NCBI RefSeq assembly: GCF_001457415.1
Contig: NZ_LN881722.1
Coordinates: forward strand, 186,001-250,000
Direction: 5' to 3'
Length of the DNA: 64,000 bases
DNA from: Gorillibacterium timonense
GTDB lineage: Bacteria > Bacillota > Bacilli > Paenibacillales > NBRC-103111
The notes below the pieces were generated by a model that worked only from the letters and a program-made list of their open reading frames with translations, made no database searches and was not told where the DNA came from. Made by a program: the position numbers and the translations under genes. Shown here one piece after another: positions 18,144-26,382 of the stretch (the first letter of the stretch is position 1; each line of letters begins with the position of its first letter).

Positions 18144-18454
18144 GCTAGACGAGCTGATCGGGAAGCGATTAACGGGATAAATCCTCATGTTCACATGATG
18201 AATTACGGGTTTGCTGTGAAATGGTTGAATGATTTGATGGCGGCAGGGAGTCTAGCGCGAAAAAAGAGGAACTGACGGGAGCAAAAAAAACGGAGGGTGG
18301 ATTAGCCCGCTATTTATCCCTGTTCGGACTGCAGCTTGCGTTTACAGTCGGGAACGAGGGAGTGGAATACAGCGGGTGGTCGTTTACCGGATTGAACGGA
18401 ATGCAGAAAGCACAGCAGCCTTCCGCCCTAGCATCACTTGGCCCCTATCGGTAA
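18144..18454 (+). pseudogene. Possible frameshifted gene remnant
   Basis: Two adjacent open stretches in different frames look coding. Frame A (18144-18275) reads ...NGINPHVHMMNYGFAVKWL... and ends at a TGA. Frame B continues from about 18251 (KEELTGAKKTEGGLARYLSLF) to TAA at 18452-18454. A single indel near 18255-18270 would join them. No start codon with a ribosome binding site is visible and I recognise no family. It could equally be chance. Confidence 0.25.
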
Positions 18455-18564
18455 AATCCGGTGAATAAGGAAAGCTACCAAAGAAGATTGATAGGGAAGA
18501 AACCTTTTCTCGTCGGGGCTCGTCCATATAGCGTACCTCATTTTTCTCCAAGGAGACGATTGTG

Positions 18565-19263
18565 ATGACCCGATTTTATAAAACCATGACCTGCTCGCTG
18601 GCACTTGCCGGGATTCTCGGCCTTACGGCCTGTGCTTCAGGAGGGGAGGAAGCGGCAAGTCCTTCAGCCAGCACTCCGGCATCCACTGCAACCGCAAGCG
18701 CGCCTGCAACTTCTGCTCCAACGGCAACCGTTCCCGCTGCTTCGGATTCGGCTTCTCCCGCGCCTGCGACGAATAGCCCTGCTCCAACAGCAGCGGCCTC
18801 TTCTTCACCAGCAGCCGCTGCTGCCAATAAGACCGAACAGCTTAAGGAACTGATGAAGCTTGCCAAGGAAGGCAAGGTGCCTGGTATCAAGTATGTCGCT
18901 CACAAGAGCATGATTGAGGACTTGAAGTTGGATTGGGGAAAAGCCGACAAAGAAGATCCCCTCGGAAGTTCCGGCTTCTACTCCACGTATAGCAAGAAAT
19001 ATGCTGTCATCGGCTGGAATAAGGGAAGCTTGATCTATGACGTGCGTTCGAGTGCTCCCGAGCTGCAAAAGCTGACGCTAAAGGACATCGAAGGCGTCCT
19101 TGGCAAGCCGACCGACACCAAGGTCAACGGAGACGACACCATCTACATCTACAAAGCCAATGATCAATATCAATTGAAATTCATCATTTCGAAATCCACC
19201 AGCAAGGTAGACCACATCTCGGTGTATTCTCCCCAGGATGCGATCAACAATATGGCGGGATAA
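18565..19263 (+). CDS. YjgB-like (DUF4309) lipoprotein
   Basis: A 232-residue exported lipoprotein. The signal peptide ends in LTAC (lipidated Cys23 from this start). It is followed by ~65 residues of Ala/Ser/Pro/Thr-rich spacer, typical for reaching through the wall, and then by a C-terminal domain (~90-232). That domain's pattern (KVPGIKYVAHKSMIEDLKLDWGK, then GFYSTYSKKYAVIGWNKG, then LTLKDIEGVLGKP) matches the YjgB/DUF4309 family. The ATG at 18565 has AAGGAG 9 bases upstream; the GTG directly before it is also possible. YjgB-like proteins are envelope proteins of unknown activity. Monocistronic, followed by a strong terminator. Confidence 0.8.
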   Translation: MTRFYKTMTCSLALAGILGLTACASGGEEAASPSASTPASTATASAPATSAPTATVPAASDSASPAPATNSPAPTAAASSSPAAAAANKTEQLKELMKLAKEGKVPGIKYVAHKSMIEDLKLDWGKADKEDPLGSSGFYSTYSKKYAVIGWNKGSLIYDVRSSAPELQKLTLKDIEGVLGKPTDTKVNGDDTIYIYKANDQYQLKFIISKSTSKVDHISVYSPQDAINNMAG

Positions 19264-19324
19264 CCGAACGATCTTATAATGGATACAGGATTAAACTCGA
19301 GCTCTTCATCCATATAGTACTTCG

Positions 19325-19358
19325 TCACGGGAAGCTTTCGACTTCCCGTGATTTTTTT
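19325..19358 (+). terminator. Intrinsic terminator after the YjgB-like gene
   Basis: TCACGGGAAG (19325-19334) pairs perfectly with CTTCCCGTGA (19342-19351), followed by seven T (19352-19358). Confidence 0.93.
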
Positions 19359-19363
19359 GGCAT

Positions 19364-19401
19364 TTGACATTTGATTGGGGTAGAACTAAAATGGTTACAA
19401 C
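19364..19401 (+). promoter_or_regulatory. Promoter of the Rrf2 gene with overlapping operator-like motif
   Basis: TTGACA (19364-19369), a 17-base spacer and TAAAAT (19387-19392) form a near-consensus promoter. ATGGTTACAAC (19391-19401) overlaps the end of the -10. Its twin ATGGTTATAAC lies in front of the oxidoreductase gene (20218-20228). Confidence 0.75.
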
Positions 19402-19418
19402 GGGGAGGGGGTAAGAGG

Positions 19419-19865
19419 ATGAAGCAGATCAGCAGTAGATTCTCGATTGCGGTTCATATCTTGTCCTTGGTTGCAGTGACTCCCGACCCCTGTACAGGGG
19501 ATTATCTCGCGGGCAGCGTCAATACGAATCCAGTGATCATTCGGAGAATTACCGGCATGCTCAAGAAAGCTGGACTGATCGATGTCCGTCCGGGCGTTGG
19601 TGGGGCAACCCTGCGTGTATCTCCCGATGACATCACTCTGCTTATGGTTTTCAAGGCGGTTCAGGCCGCTTCTGAAGGAGAGCTGTTCCATTTCCATGAC
19701 AACCCGAACCCGGATTGCCCGATCGGTGGGAATATCGAAGCTCTGCTGCGGGCGGAAATGCGCGCGGCTCAGGAAGCCTTCGAGGCGAGACTTGCTTCTG
19801 TTACGCTCCGGAAGCTTTTGGAGGGCTTTAAGCCTCATCTCGGTGCGGAGCTTAGAGTGCCCTGA
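19419..19865 (+). CDS. Rrf2-family transcription regulator (YwnA-like)
   Basis: A 148-residue DNA-binding protein. The ATG at 19419 is chosen because it matches the family N-terminus (MKQISSRFSIAVHILSLVA) and follows GGGAGGGGG and AGAGG; an upstream start would add 16 unrelated residues. The winged-helix domain (~1-75) contains the recognition region NTNPVIIRRITGMLKKAGLIDVRPG. Cys25 and Cys100 are present but the three-Cys iron-sulfur cluster spacing of IscR/NsrR is absent. It therefore belongs to the cluster-free YwnA branch, which may sense electrophiles or redox change through thiols (inference). It probably controls itself and the oxidoreductase downstream via the shared motif. Confidence 0.88.
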   Translation: MKQISSRFSIAVHILSLVAVTPDPCTGDYLAGSVNTNPVIIRRITGMLKKAGLIDVRPGVGGATLRVSPDDITLLMVFKAVQAASEGELFHFHDNPNPDCPIGGNIEALLRAEMRAAQEAFEARLASVTLRKLLEGFKPHLGAELRVP

Positions 19866-20171
19866 ACTGTGTTCAAGCGACGATCATGTTCCCGGAAGGA
19901 TAATCGTGAGAAAGCAGCCGAAAAAGAAGCATAATGGAACATGGTATACTTGGGGAACAAGCGGGATAAGCTATAGTGTCTCGTAAAGTTCTGGATGCAC
20001 ATGAAGATGCAATCGCTTAATAATGAGCATTCAAAAGGGTTGTTAATCGCCGATCACGTTGGGATACAGCACAAGAAAAAGCCATACAGTAAGAGGCAAC
20101 GCGGAAGGCTAACATTGGCGTAACCAGTACTGCTTTAGTGCGGCGGCGATCAAGCCGTTCATTAAAATTGG

Positions 20172-20228
20172 AAGCTCGCTCTTCGGAGCTTATTTTTATC
20201 CTTTAGTTGTAACCAATATGGTTATAAC
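20172..20228 (+). promoter_or_regulatory. Weak terminator and operator-like dyad upstream of the QorB-like gene
   Basis: AAGCTC/GAGCTT (20172-20177 with 20186-20191) followed by ATTTTTA may end the Rrf2 transcript. Just after it, GTTGTAACC (20206-20214) and GGTTATAAC (20220-20228) form an inverted repeat with 8 of 9 matches around a 5-base centre. The right half equals the motif at the Rrf2 promoter. The rest of 19866-20171 shows no gene. Confidence 0.5.
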
Positions 20229-20294
20229 ATAGCAACCCAAGGACAGGACATCCCATGGTTATTCATTACCCATTTCAAACGGAGGTGCAGGAAA

Positions 20295-21170
20295 ATGACA
20301 AAGTATTTGGTAACGGGAGCAACGGGATTGTTAGGAGACAAGGCAGTGAAGGCTCTTTTGAAGCGGGTACCGGCAGAGCAGGTGGCAATCAGTGTAAGGG
20401 ACCCGCGCAAAGCGGATGAATTCGCAAAGCTGGGTGTGGACGTTCGACAAGGCGATTATGATGATGCAGCTTCACTTGATCGGGCTTTTGCAGGCATTGA
20501 GCGGTTGTTGCTCATTTCGTCACAAGGGGATAACGACACCCGCATTAAGCAGCACAAAACGGCCGTAGATGCCGCAAAGCGCGCAGGAGTGAAGTTCATC
20601 GCCTATACGAGCGCTCCCAATGCGACCCACAGCAAGCTTTTCTTGGCTGAGGTGCACAAAGCAACGGAGGAAGCTATTCAAGCGACCGGCATTCCGTATT
20701 CTTTCCTGCGCAACAATTGGTATGTAGAGAACGAGACGGAATCGGTAAAAGGGGTGCTCGCCGGAGCGCCGCTCATCACCTCCGCGGGTGCCGGCCTCGC
20801 GGGCTGGACGACGCGCGGAGATTATGCCGAGGCGGCAGCGATCGTTCTGTCCGGAGAAGGACATCAGAATACGATCTATGAGCTTTCGGGCAAACTGTCG
20901 ACGTATGACGATTACGCCGCAGCGATCTCCAAAGCGATCGGCAAGGAAGTATCCGTTCAGCATGTAGACGATGCGACTTATGAACGAATCATGACAGAGG
21001 CGGGCTTGCCTGCTCCGATTGTGCAGATGCTGTCGCTCATCCAGCAAGGGATTCGCAGTGGAACGTTGGCCGTCGAAGGCAAGGATCTCGCCGCTCTGCT
21101 TGATCGTCCGGTGACTTCTCTGGAGGACGCGGTGGCCGAAGTGGTCCGGGAAATTAACGCCAGCAAGTAA
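20295..21170 (+). CDS. NmrA/QorB-type NAD(P)H-dependent oxidoreductase
   Basis: A 291-residue cytosolic Rossmann-fold protein. GATGLLG at residues 8-14 binds NAD(P)H, and the sequence runs in the style of E. coli QorB (quinone reductase 2) and NmrA-like proteins, including LLLISSQGDNDTRIKQHKTAV and RNNWYVEN. These are atypical short-chain dehydrogenases without the YxxxK pair; QorB-like members reduce quinones or act as redox sensors. Ribosome binding site GGAGGTG. Together with the Rrf2 regulator upstream it forms a likely quinone/electrophile stress unit. Confidence 0.87.
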   Translation: MTKYLVTGATGLLGDKAVKALLKRVPAEQVAISVRDPRKADEFAKLGVDVRQGDYDDAASLDRAFAGIERLLLISSQGDNDTRIKQHKTAVDAAKRAGVKFIAYTSAPNATHSKLFLAEVHKATEEAIQATGIPYSFLRNNWYVENETESVKGVLAGAPLITSAGAGLAGWTTRGDYAEAAAIVLSGEGHQNTIYELSGKLSTYDDYAAAISKAIGKEVSVQHVDDATYERIMTEAGLPAPIVQMLSLIQQGIRSGTLAVEGKDLAALLDRPVTSLEDAVAEVVREINASK

Positions 21171-21296
21171 GTTTTTTCGGACGAGCAAGAACTTGCAGCC
21201 ACAGCTTGCACCGCACAGAACGATAGTAGTGGGGGCAAGGAAATGGGTAGAGCAAGGAATGAGCTTACCGATCAAGAAGGAATTTGCATATAAATG

Positions 21297-21343
21297 AAGC
21301 GAGCTCGTTAGCAGCCAACCGGTTGCGGCGGGTTCGCTTTTTT
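21297..21343 (+). terminator. Intrinsic terminator after the QorB-like gene
   Basis: AAGCGA (21297-21302) pairs with TCGCTT (21334-21339). A 10-base palindrome CAACCGGTTG sits in the loop and TTTT follows. Confidence 0.7.
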
Positions 21344-21446
21344 ATGGGAAGAATATTACGGGTTTTGAGTTTGAAATTCACGAGGGGTTTCTGTCTCGAA
21401 GATTGTGGTAAGATGAAGAGAATGGACAACAGGTAAGGGTGAGGAT

Positions 21447-22184
21447 ATGGAAACGCAAACGCCTCCGGTACGGGGGATTTTTTTCGATGTGGATGATACG
21501 CTGTACGATCACTTGGTGCCTTTTCGGCAGGCGGTTGAGGCTTTGCTAGGCAAGAACGACCTCTTTCCTTATGAGGAGGCCTACCACCGGATGAGGTATT
21601 ACAGCGACACGCTGTCAGCCGCATCGGGAGGCGCGGGGGCGATGGAGGGCAGCCCGGCCATGGAAGTGATGAGAAGGGACCGGTTTCAGCTCGCCTTCCG
21701 TGAATTCGGCGTGGAGCTGAGCTCGGAGCAGGCCGCCGCCATGCAAGCGGAATACTTGGGTGGACAATATCGGCTTCAACCCTTCCCTGGCATGCGGGAG
21801 CTGATCGAGCGGCTGATTGCGGACGGGAGGGTGGTCGGACTCATCACCAACGGGCCCAAGCTGCATCAGAAGAACAAAATTCACGCTCTGGGCCTGGACG
21901 GACTCATCCCACCCGGCAATTGGTTCATCTCAGCGGAGGTCGGCTGGGACAAGCCGGACCCGCGAATCTTCACGTATGCCAATGAATGCACCGGAACGGA
22001 TGCTTCCGAGTGCGTGTACATCGGCGACACCTGGCGCAACGATGTGATCGGAGCGCTAGCCGCGGGCTGGAGGGTCATTTGGTTCAACCACCGTGGAGTG
22101 GAACCGGAATCCGAAGGAACGCCAACCTATACCGCTGCCAGCTGCGAAGAGCTCGCTCGCCTTCTGTTAAATCAAGCAGAATGA
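21447..22184 (+). CDS. HAD-superfamily hydrolase (subclass IA, YsaA/YjjG-like)
   Basis: A 245-residue cytosolic phosphatase-type protein. Motif I FFDVDDTLYD carries the nucleophile Asp14 and acid Asp16, motif II is LITNGPK, the motif III Lys is in WDKPDPRIF, and motif IV is GDTWRNDVIGA. All are intact. The alpha-helical cap between motifs I and II (~20-100) is typical of subclass I; relatives act on small phosphorylated metabolites such as nucleotides or sugar phosphates. Ribosome binding site GGTGAGG. It stands alone and is ended by a strong hairpin at 22259-22297. Confidence 0.88.
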   Translation: METQTPPVRGIFFDVDDTLYDHLVPFRQAVEALLGKNDLFPYEEAYHRMRYYSDTLSAASGGAGAMEGSPAMEVMRRDRFQLAFREFGVELSSEQAAAMQAEYLGGQYRLQPFPGMRELIERLIADGRVVGLITNGPKLHQKNKIHALGLDGLIPPGNWFISAEVGWDKPDPRIFTYANECTGTDASECVYIGDTWRNDVIGALAAGWRVIWFNHRGVEPESEGTPTYTAASCEELARLLLNQAE

Positions 22185-22258
22185 GGAGCAAGGGGCGAAA
22201 AGGGCGGAACTTCACTGCTGGAAGCGAGACTCACACGGTAGCATTAGATCTACACAAA

Positions 22259-22297
22259 AACGCACGGCCAATCTTTAAGATCGGCCGTGCGTTTTTT
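22259..22297. terminator. Bidirectional terminator
   Basis: AACGCACGGCC (22259-22269) pairs with GGCCGTGCGTT (22283-22293). T runs follow on both strands. It serves the HAD gene (plus) and the telA operon (minus). Confidence 0.93.
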
Positions 22298-22366
22298 GAC
22301 TCCTGCTGCCCTGTGGCTCTGTTGAAGAACCACCTTCCGTTTTCGCGGAAGAAAGCGTAGGCTGCT

Positions 22367-23506
22367 TTACAAGCCGAGTGTCTTTCCCTTTTCCAAGCGC
22401 TGGATGCTTTTCTCGCCGGTATCGGCCAATTCGCGGAACTGATCGATCGTTTCCCGCATCTTAGGAAGGGCATTCTGCTTGTAGGTGCTGATCGACTCCA
22501 AGGCGGTCAAGCTGTCCGCAAACGCCTGCTTGAGCGTTTCCACCGAAATGCTCGTCTCCAGCGATTGCTTATGAATTTCCGCGCCTTGCTCCTTCAGCAT
22601 TTTGGCTGTGCCGGCAATCAGCTCGTTGGTGGTTCGATTCAGAAGCTCGATCTTCTGCAGGACGATCTTCTGGTTATAGAGAGCGCTCGCAACCGTTACG
22701 GCAATTTTCAAAGCCGAGATCGTCACCGTTTTGGCCCGATCAACGCCGCGAATCAGTTCCTTGTTGTTTCGGATGACCACTTCGATCGCGATGATGCCCT
22801 GTTGATTGACGACCAGCATCTGCTGCATATCCATCACGCGCTGCCGGAGGGGGAAGAGCACCTCTTCCGTAATGAAGCGAACCTTCTCGGCGTCCTCCGC
22901 GCGCATTCGTGCGGCTTCGATCTGGGCTTCGATGGTTTCGTCCATGAGAACCCCGAGTTGGATTTCCTTCTGCAGCTTTTTGGTCAGCTCCCTCAGCGTC
23001 TGCTGCTCGAGCTCAAGGGTGGTGTTATCGTTCTTGAGCGTCGTTTTCCCTTTGTCCAGCGAAGTGACGATATCGGCGATCACCGTATCCGCTTTCTGAT
23101 ACTTCAGAAAGTACGCGCGCATCGGATTGAATAACTTGCCGAGCAGGCCGCCTTTGGCGAAATCGACCACGCTCGGATCCAAATCCTTCAGCTGCATATG
23201 AAGCTCGGTCAGCCCTTTGGCGACCTGGCCCCCTTCGTCCCCCGTTTTGGAGAGATTGCCGACCGAAACCTGCAGCAGTGCGTTTTTGCTGGAGGAGGTC
23301 TGCATCGTGTCTATGCCGAAGGAGTCGATGGACTTCAGAATCTCTCTTCGCTTCTCCAGAGAATCCAGGTCCAGCTCCATAATCGTCGCTACGTTGGAAT
23401 TCGCCAAATCCTTTAATTTCGCGACTTCCTCCGGAACCGGTTTAACTTCCTCCTCGATGACAGCCTTAATCTTCTCCGGACTGGCCACTTCCATGGAAAA
23501 CGACAT
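22367..23506 (-). CDS. telA: TelA-family toxic anion resistance protein
   Basis: A 379-residue cytosolic, almost wholly helical protein of the TelA/YceH family. Typical blocks are GGLLGKLFNPMRAYFLKYQKAD, the coiled-coil stretch ELEQQTLRELTKKLQKEIQLG and the C-terminal ADTGEKSIQRLEKG. The family is linked to tellurite and other anion tolerance and to envelope stress; its chemistry is unsettled. Excellent ribosome binding site AAAGGAGG. Last gene of a three-gene operon with an XpaC-like membrane protein and a VWA protein, an association known for TelA in Ter-type stress systems. Confidence 0.92.
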   Translation of the reverse strand: MSFSMEVASPEKIKAVIEEEVKPVPEEVAKLKDLANSNVATIMELDLDSLEKRREILKSIDSFGIDTMQTSSSKNALLQVSVGNLSKTGDEGGQVAKGLTELHMQLKDLDPSVVDFAKGGLLGKLFNPMRAYFLKYQKADTVIADIVTSLDKGKTTLKNDNTTLELEQQTLRELTKKLQKEIQLGVLMDETIEAQIEAARMRAEDAEKVRFITEEVLFPLRQRVMDMQQMLVVNQQGIIAIEVVIRNNKELIRGVDRAKTVTISALKIAVTVASALYNQKIVLQKIELLNRTTNELIAGTAKMLKEQGAEIHKQSLETSISVETLKQAFADSLTALESISTYKQNALPKMRETIDQFRELADTGEKSIQRLEKGKTLGL

Positions 23507-23570
23507 AGGTATCCTCCTTTAATTGAGCTTCAATATGATGATGGGCTGGATGGATGAAATGAGGTGCGGC

Positions 23571-25259
23571 TTACATTTGAACATTGAACAAATTGCCGAT
23601 TTTGTAGACGACATCGTCGGTATCCGCGTTGATGCTGGCAGCTTCATTGATATTGGAAATGCTCTGTAGCGCTTGAATGTTCGCATTATAGCCGATCGTG
23701 TAGATCGGGATCTTGTAGGTTTCGATCAGCTCTTTGATGTCCTTCAGCGAATGGCCTTCATTCGTTTCCCCGTCGCTTAAAACGAAGATCAGCGGCTTGA
23801 CGGACGGGTTCACCGCCATCTGGTCCTGAATCATCTTCATGGCGACCGCGATGCCGTCGAAGGTAGCTGTCCCTCCGCCAGCGGTTAGACTGTTGACGGC
23901 GCCGACGAACATCGATTGCTGATTGGTGTCGTATTTGGCAATCGGCAGGTTGATGGTCACGTTGTTGGAGTAAGAGACAAGCCCGATGCTATTGTCCTTG
24001 CCCAAAAACTTTTGCCCCTTGATCAAGGACTCCTTCAAGCGGTTGAGAGGCTCGCCGGCCATGCTCCCGGACACGTCCGTGACAAAGACCGCCATGATCG
24101 GCTTGTTGCCATTCTTCTTCTCTTTCCACAGCTTTTGGGCGGAGGACAGAAGGGCTCCGTCCACGGCGGGAAGCTCGGACTTGTAATCTTCGAGAGCATT
24201 AAAGCCTTTCTCCTCAGCAGCCTTCTGATACTTCTCCTGAGCGACGAACTCCGAGAATTTGGTCAGAATATCCAGCTTGGCTTGCGGCAGGTCGCCGAGT
24301 GCATACAGAGGGCTGTCATGCCTGACGCCAAAGGGAGTGAACACGTAAGACTTTTTCAGATCGGCGGCATTGACGTAGGTTTGATATTCCAGTACGAAGC
24401 CGTCCAGCATGCCCGACTTGGCCGCATCGCGCATTTGAATCGTCGTGGAGGCGATGAAGGGAACGTTCGCCTGGAACTGCTCGAACCCTTGCACAGCCTT
24501 CTCTCCCAAAATATCGGAGCTGTCGAACGTGTTGAGCGCCGTCACGAGAAAATTCAACCCGGTCGAACTCGCGAACGGATCGGTATACCCCATGGCAAAT
24601 TCATTGGCCGCAATCGCTTCGGTGATCGTTTTGACATTGACGGAGCCGTATTTCGCTACAAGAGCATCGTGTTTGGCTTTGGAGATGACGATTCCGGGGA
24701 CGTTGCCGACCAGGCGCTTGGAGATCAGCTTCGTCTCGATGCCGTTCGCCTTGACCATCTCTCCCCACAGCTCATTCGACGGGGTATAAGCGTCGGGGAC
24801 ATATTTGCCGGATTTGATATAGTCGGCCGCCGTACCGGACGCAATGTTGCGGAGCTTGATCGAAGCAGGTTTGCCGTCCACGACGATGTTGGATTTGTTA
24901 AATTCCTCCGTGACCTCCGTCAACCAGCCGTCGACTCCAGAGCCGGACTTTTCAGTGGAGGAGAAGATCTCCACAAAGTTGTCGGTGCTGTTCGGCACGG
25001 TGATCGGGAATTTGGAGATATCCGGCAAAGACTCGCCGACATCGGCCGGGTTCAGGTCAATCTGGCCTTTGATCGGCTCCGCGGTGGACACCGAAATTTT
25101 GGAGTAGAGCTTGCTCAACTGCTTGCCTGCATCCTCCGCAGTCACCTGATCTTTGGTTTTTCCAATGTTGGAGGTAAGGTTTACCCCGTAATAAACCAGA
25201 GCAAATACGAGAACCACGATAAGTCCGGAAAAGAAAAGGAACTTTCTTTTTTTTTGCAT
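23571..25259 (-). CDS. Membrane-anchored solute-binding-like/VWA domain hybrid protein
   Basis: A 562-residue protein. An N-terminal hydrophobic helix (~7-27) exports and anchors it. Residues ~75-360 resemble an extracellular solute-binding fold (VDGWLTEVTEEFNKSNIVVDG, then SGTAADYIKSGKYVPDAYTPSN). Residues ~385-562 are a von Willebrand A domain with an intact metal-binding MIDAS: DVSGSMAG from Asp395, the Thr in GTATFDG, and the Asp in LSDGETNEG. It likely binds protein or metal outside the membrane and passes a signal or load to its operon partners. RBS GAGGTG. The first codons contain a run of nine A, a possible slippage site. Confidence 0.85.
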   Translation of the reverse strand: MQKKRKFLFFSGLIVVLVFALVYYGVNLTSNIGKTKDQVTAEDAGKQLSKLYSKISVSTAEPIKGQIDLNPADVGESLPDISKFPITVPNSTDNFVEIFSSTEKSGSGVDGWLTEVTEEFNKSNIVVDGKPASIKLRNIASGTAADYIKSGKYVPDAYTPSNELWGEMVKANGIETKLISKRLVGNVPGIVISKAKHDALVAKYGSVNVKTITEAIAANEFAMGYTDPFASSTGLNFLVTALNTFDSSDILGEKAVQGFEQFQANVPFIASTTIQMRDAAKSGMLDGFVLEYQTYVNAADLKKSYVFTPFGVRHDSPLYALGDLPQAKLDILTKFSEFVAQEKYQKAAEEKGFNALEDYKSELPAVDGALLSSAQKLWKEKKNGNKPIMAVFVTDVSGSMAGEPLNRLKESLIKGQKFLGKDNSIGLVSYSNNVTINLPIAKYDTNQQSMFVGAVNSLTAGGGTATFDGIAVAMKMIQDQMAVNPSVKPLIFVLSDGETNEGHSLKDIKELIETYKIPIYTIGYNANIQALQSISNINEAASINADTDDVVYKIGNLFNVQM

Positions 25260-25271
25260 GGCTGCACCTCT

Positions 25272-26006
25272 TTAGTTCTTATAGTATTTGGTTTGCTGGA
25301 TGAGCATGTCGATTTCCTGCATGCAGGGCATCTTCTCGATATCTCCGGCCTCCAGGCTGTCCAGGCGGGATATTTCGAGCAGCAGTTTATCGAGCTTCAA
25401 TAAGATTTCCTCGTTGTTTTCGATTGAGCTTTTGAGGAAGGCCAAATGCTCGTTATAGACGTCTGCTCTCTGGCGAAGGATGTCCGTCGCATACGCTGTT
25501 TTCGCTTTCTTGAGGCTCGCATATTCCGACTCGTCGAACACTTGGAGCCGGTTTAGCATGCTTCGGCCATTCAGATAGAATAGATTCTCCACCTGCTGGA
25601 TGACGGAAGCGAACTTCTTGTAGCTGACCTCAGCCGGGTCGAAGCGCTGATCCAAGACTTCAAACAGCGTGCTCTTCTTCTTCCTGATTCGCTCCAGCTG
25701 ATTCAAACCGAGGGCCATATCCTCCTCCAGTGCTTGAATTCGTTTGTAGTGCTGAAAGGCCTCCACGTAATCCTCATGCGTTTGAATCTGTTTGATGGGA
25801 ATGACGACCGGAGCCTTTGTCAAAAGAGAGTAGCTTCCGTACAGCAAAACGAGGGCGCTGGCGAACAGCAGGGTGACTCCCGAAGCCGTCGCCAAAGCGC
25901 TCGCGCCGAGCTCGACACCTATGAATCCGGGGGAGAACACGATGATATTTAAAGCTGCGACACCGAGCACGAGTCCCAGCAATTTGACGTATTTGGTACC
26001 CGTCAA
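25272..26006 (-). CDS. XpaC-like membrane coiled-coil protein of the telA operon
   Basis: A 244-residue protein. TTG at 26006 is chosen as start because AAGGAGG lies 8 bases upstream; an ATG 21 bases earlier sits on the wrong side of this site. Two transmembrane helices (~7-25 and ~37-60) are followed by a cytosolic helical region with coiled-coil character (LEEDMALGLNQLERIRKKKSTLF; NNEEILLKLDKLLLEISRLD). Topology and neighbours are those of XpaC, the usual TelA partner; sequence likeness is too weak to name it firmly. First gene of the operon, 12 bases before the VWA gene. Confidence 0.72.
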   Translation of the reverse strand: MTGTKYVKLLGLVLGVAALNIIVFSPGFIGVELGASALATASGVTLLFASALVLLYGSYSLLTKAPVVIPIKQIQTHEDYVEAFQHYKRIQALEEDMALGLNQLERIRKKKSTLFEVLDQRFDPAEVSYKKFASVIQQVENLFYLNGRSMLNRLQVFDESEYASLKKAKTAYATDILRQRADVYNEHLAFLKSSIENNEEILLKLDKLLLEISRLDSLEAGDIEKMPCMQEIDMLIQQTKYYKN

Positions 26007-26027
26007 GAAGATAACCTCCTTATGCAT

Positions 26028-26303
26028 CTAGTACGCTGTCAACTTAAAAACCGTGGACTCCGCACAACTTCCCATACCGATTGACGCCGATTCATATCCA
26101 CACGATTAAGGTGGACAGCGTACGATATAGGCATCCTTCCTAGAGCAGACGGAAGGAGAGCGTTCTTTTTCAAGGTAATACGCAGCTGGAGCGGTTTTGA
26201 TTTCACTTGTGTCAGGTATTTTTGAAAAACGGGTTGTTGGAAGAACGTGCGCAGATCATATTTTCTCTACTTTATCATAATATGGGAGAATCGAGATAGA
26301 AGA
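26028..26303. other. Intergenic region upstream of the telA operon
   Basis: About 275 bases between the telA operon start and the SDR terminator. It should carry the operon promoter; no clear -35/-10 pair and no gene were found. Confidence 0.4.
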
Positions 26304-26328
26304 AAAACCCTCTTTTGGCGCAGAGGGT
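26304..26328 (-). terminator. Intrinsic terminator of the SDR gene
   Basis: On the minus strand ACCCTCT (26328-26322) pairs with AGAGGGT (26313-26307), followed by TTTTC. Confidence 0.75.
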
Positions 26329-26382
26329 AGAATGGATGTCATCTATTGTCACGCGAACTGGAAAAATGTTAAACGGAATCGT

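Noticed and set aside
26162..26168. Single GTTCTTT upstream of the telA operon as a SinR site
   Set aside because: A lone 7-base match is expected many times by chance in 64 kb and there is no dyad partner.
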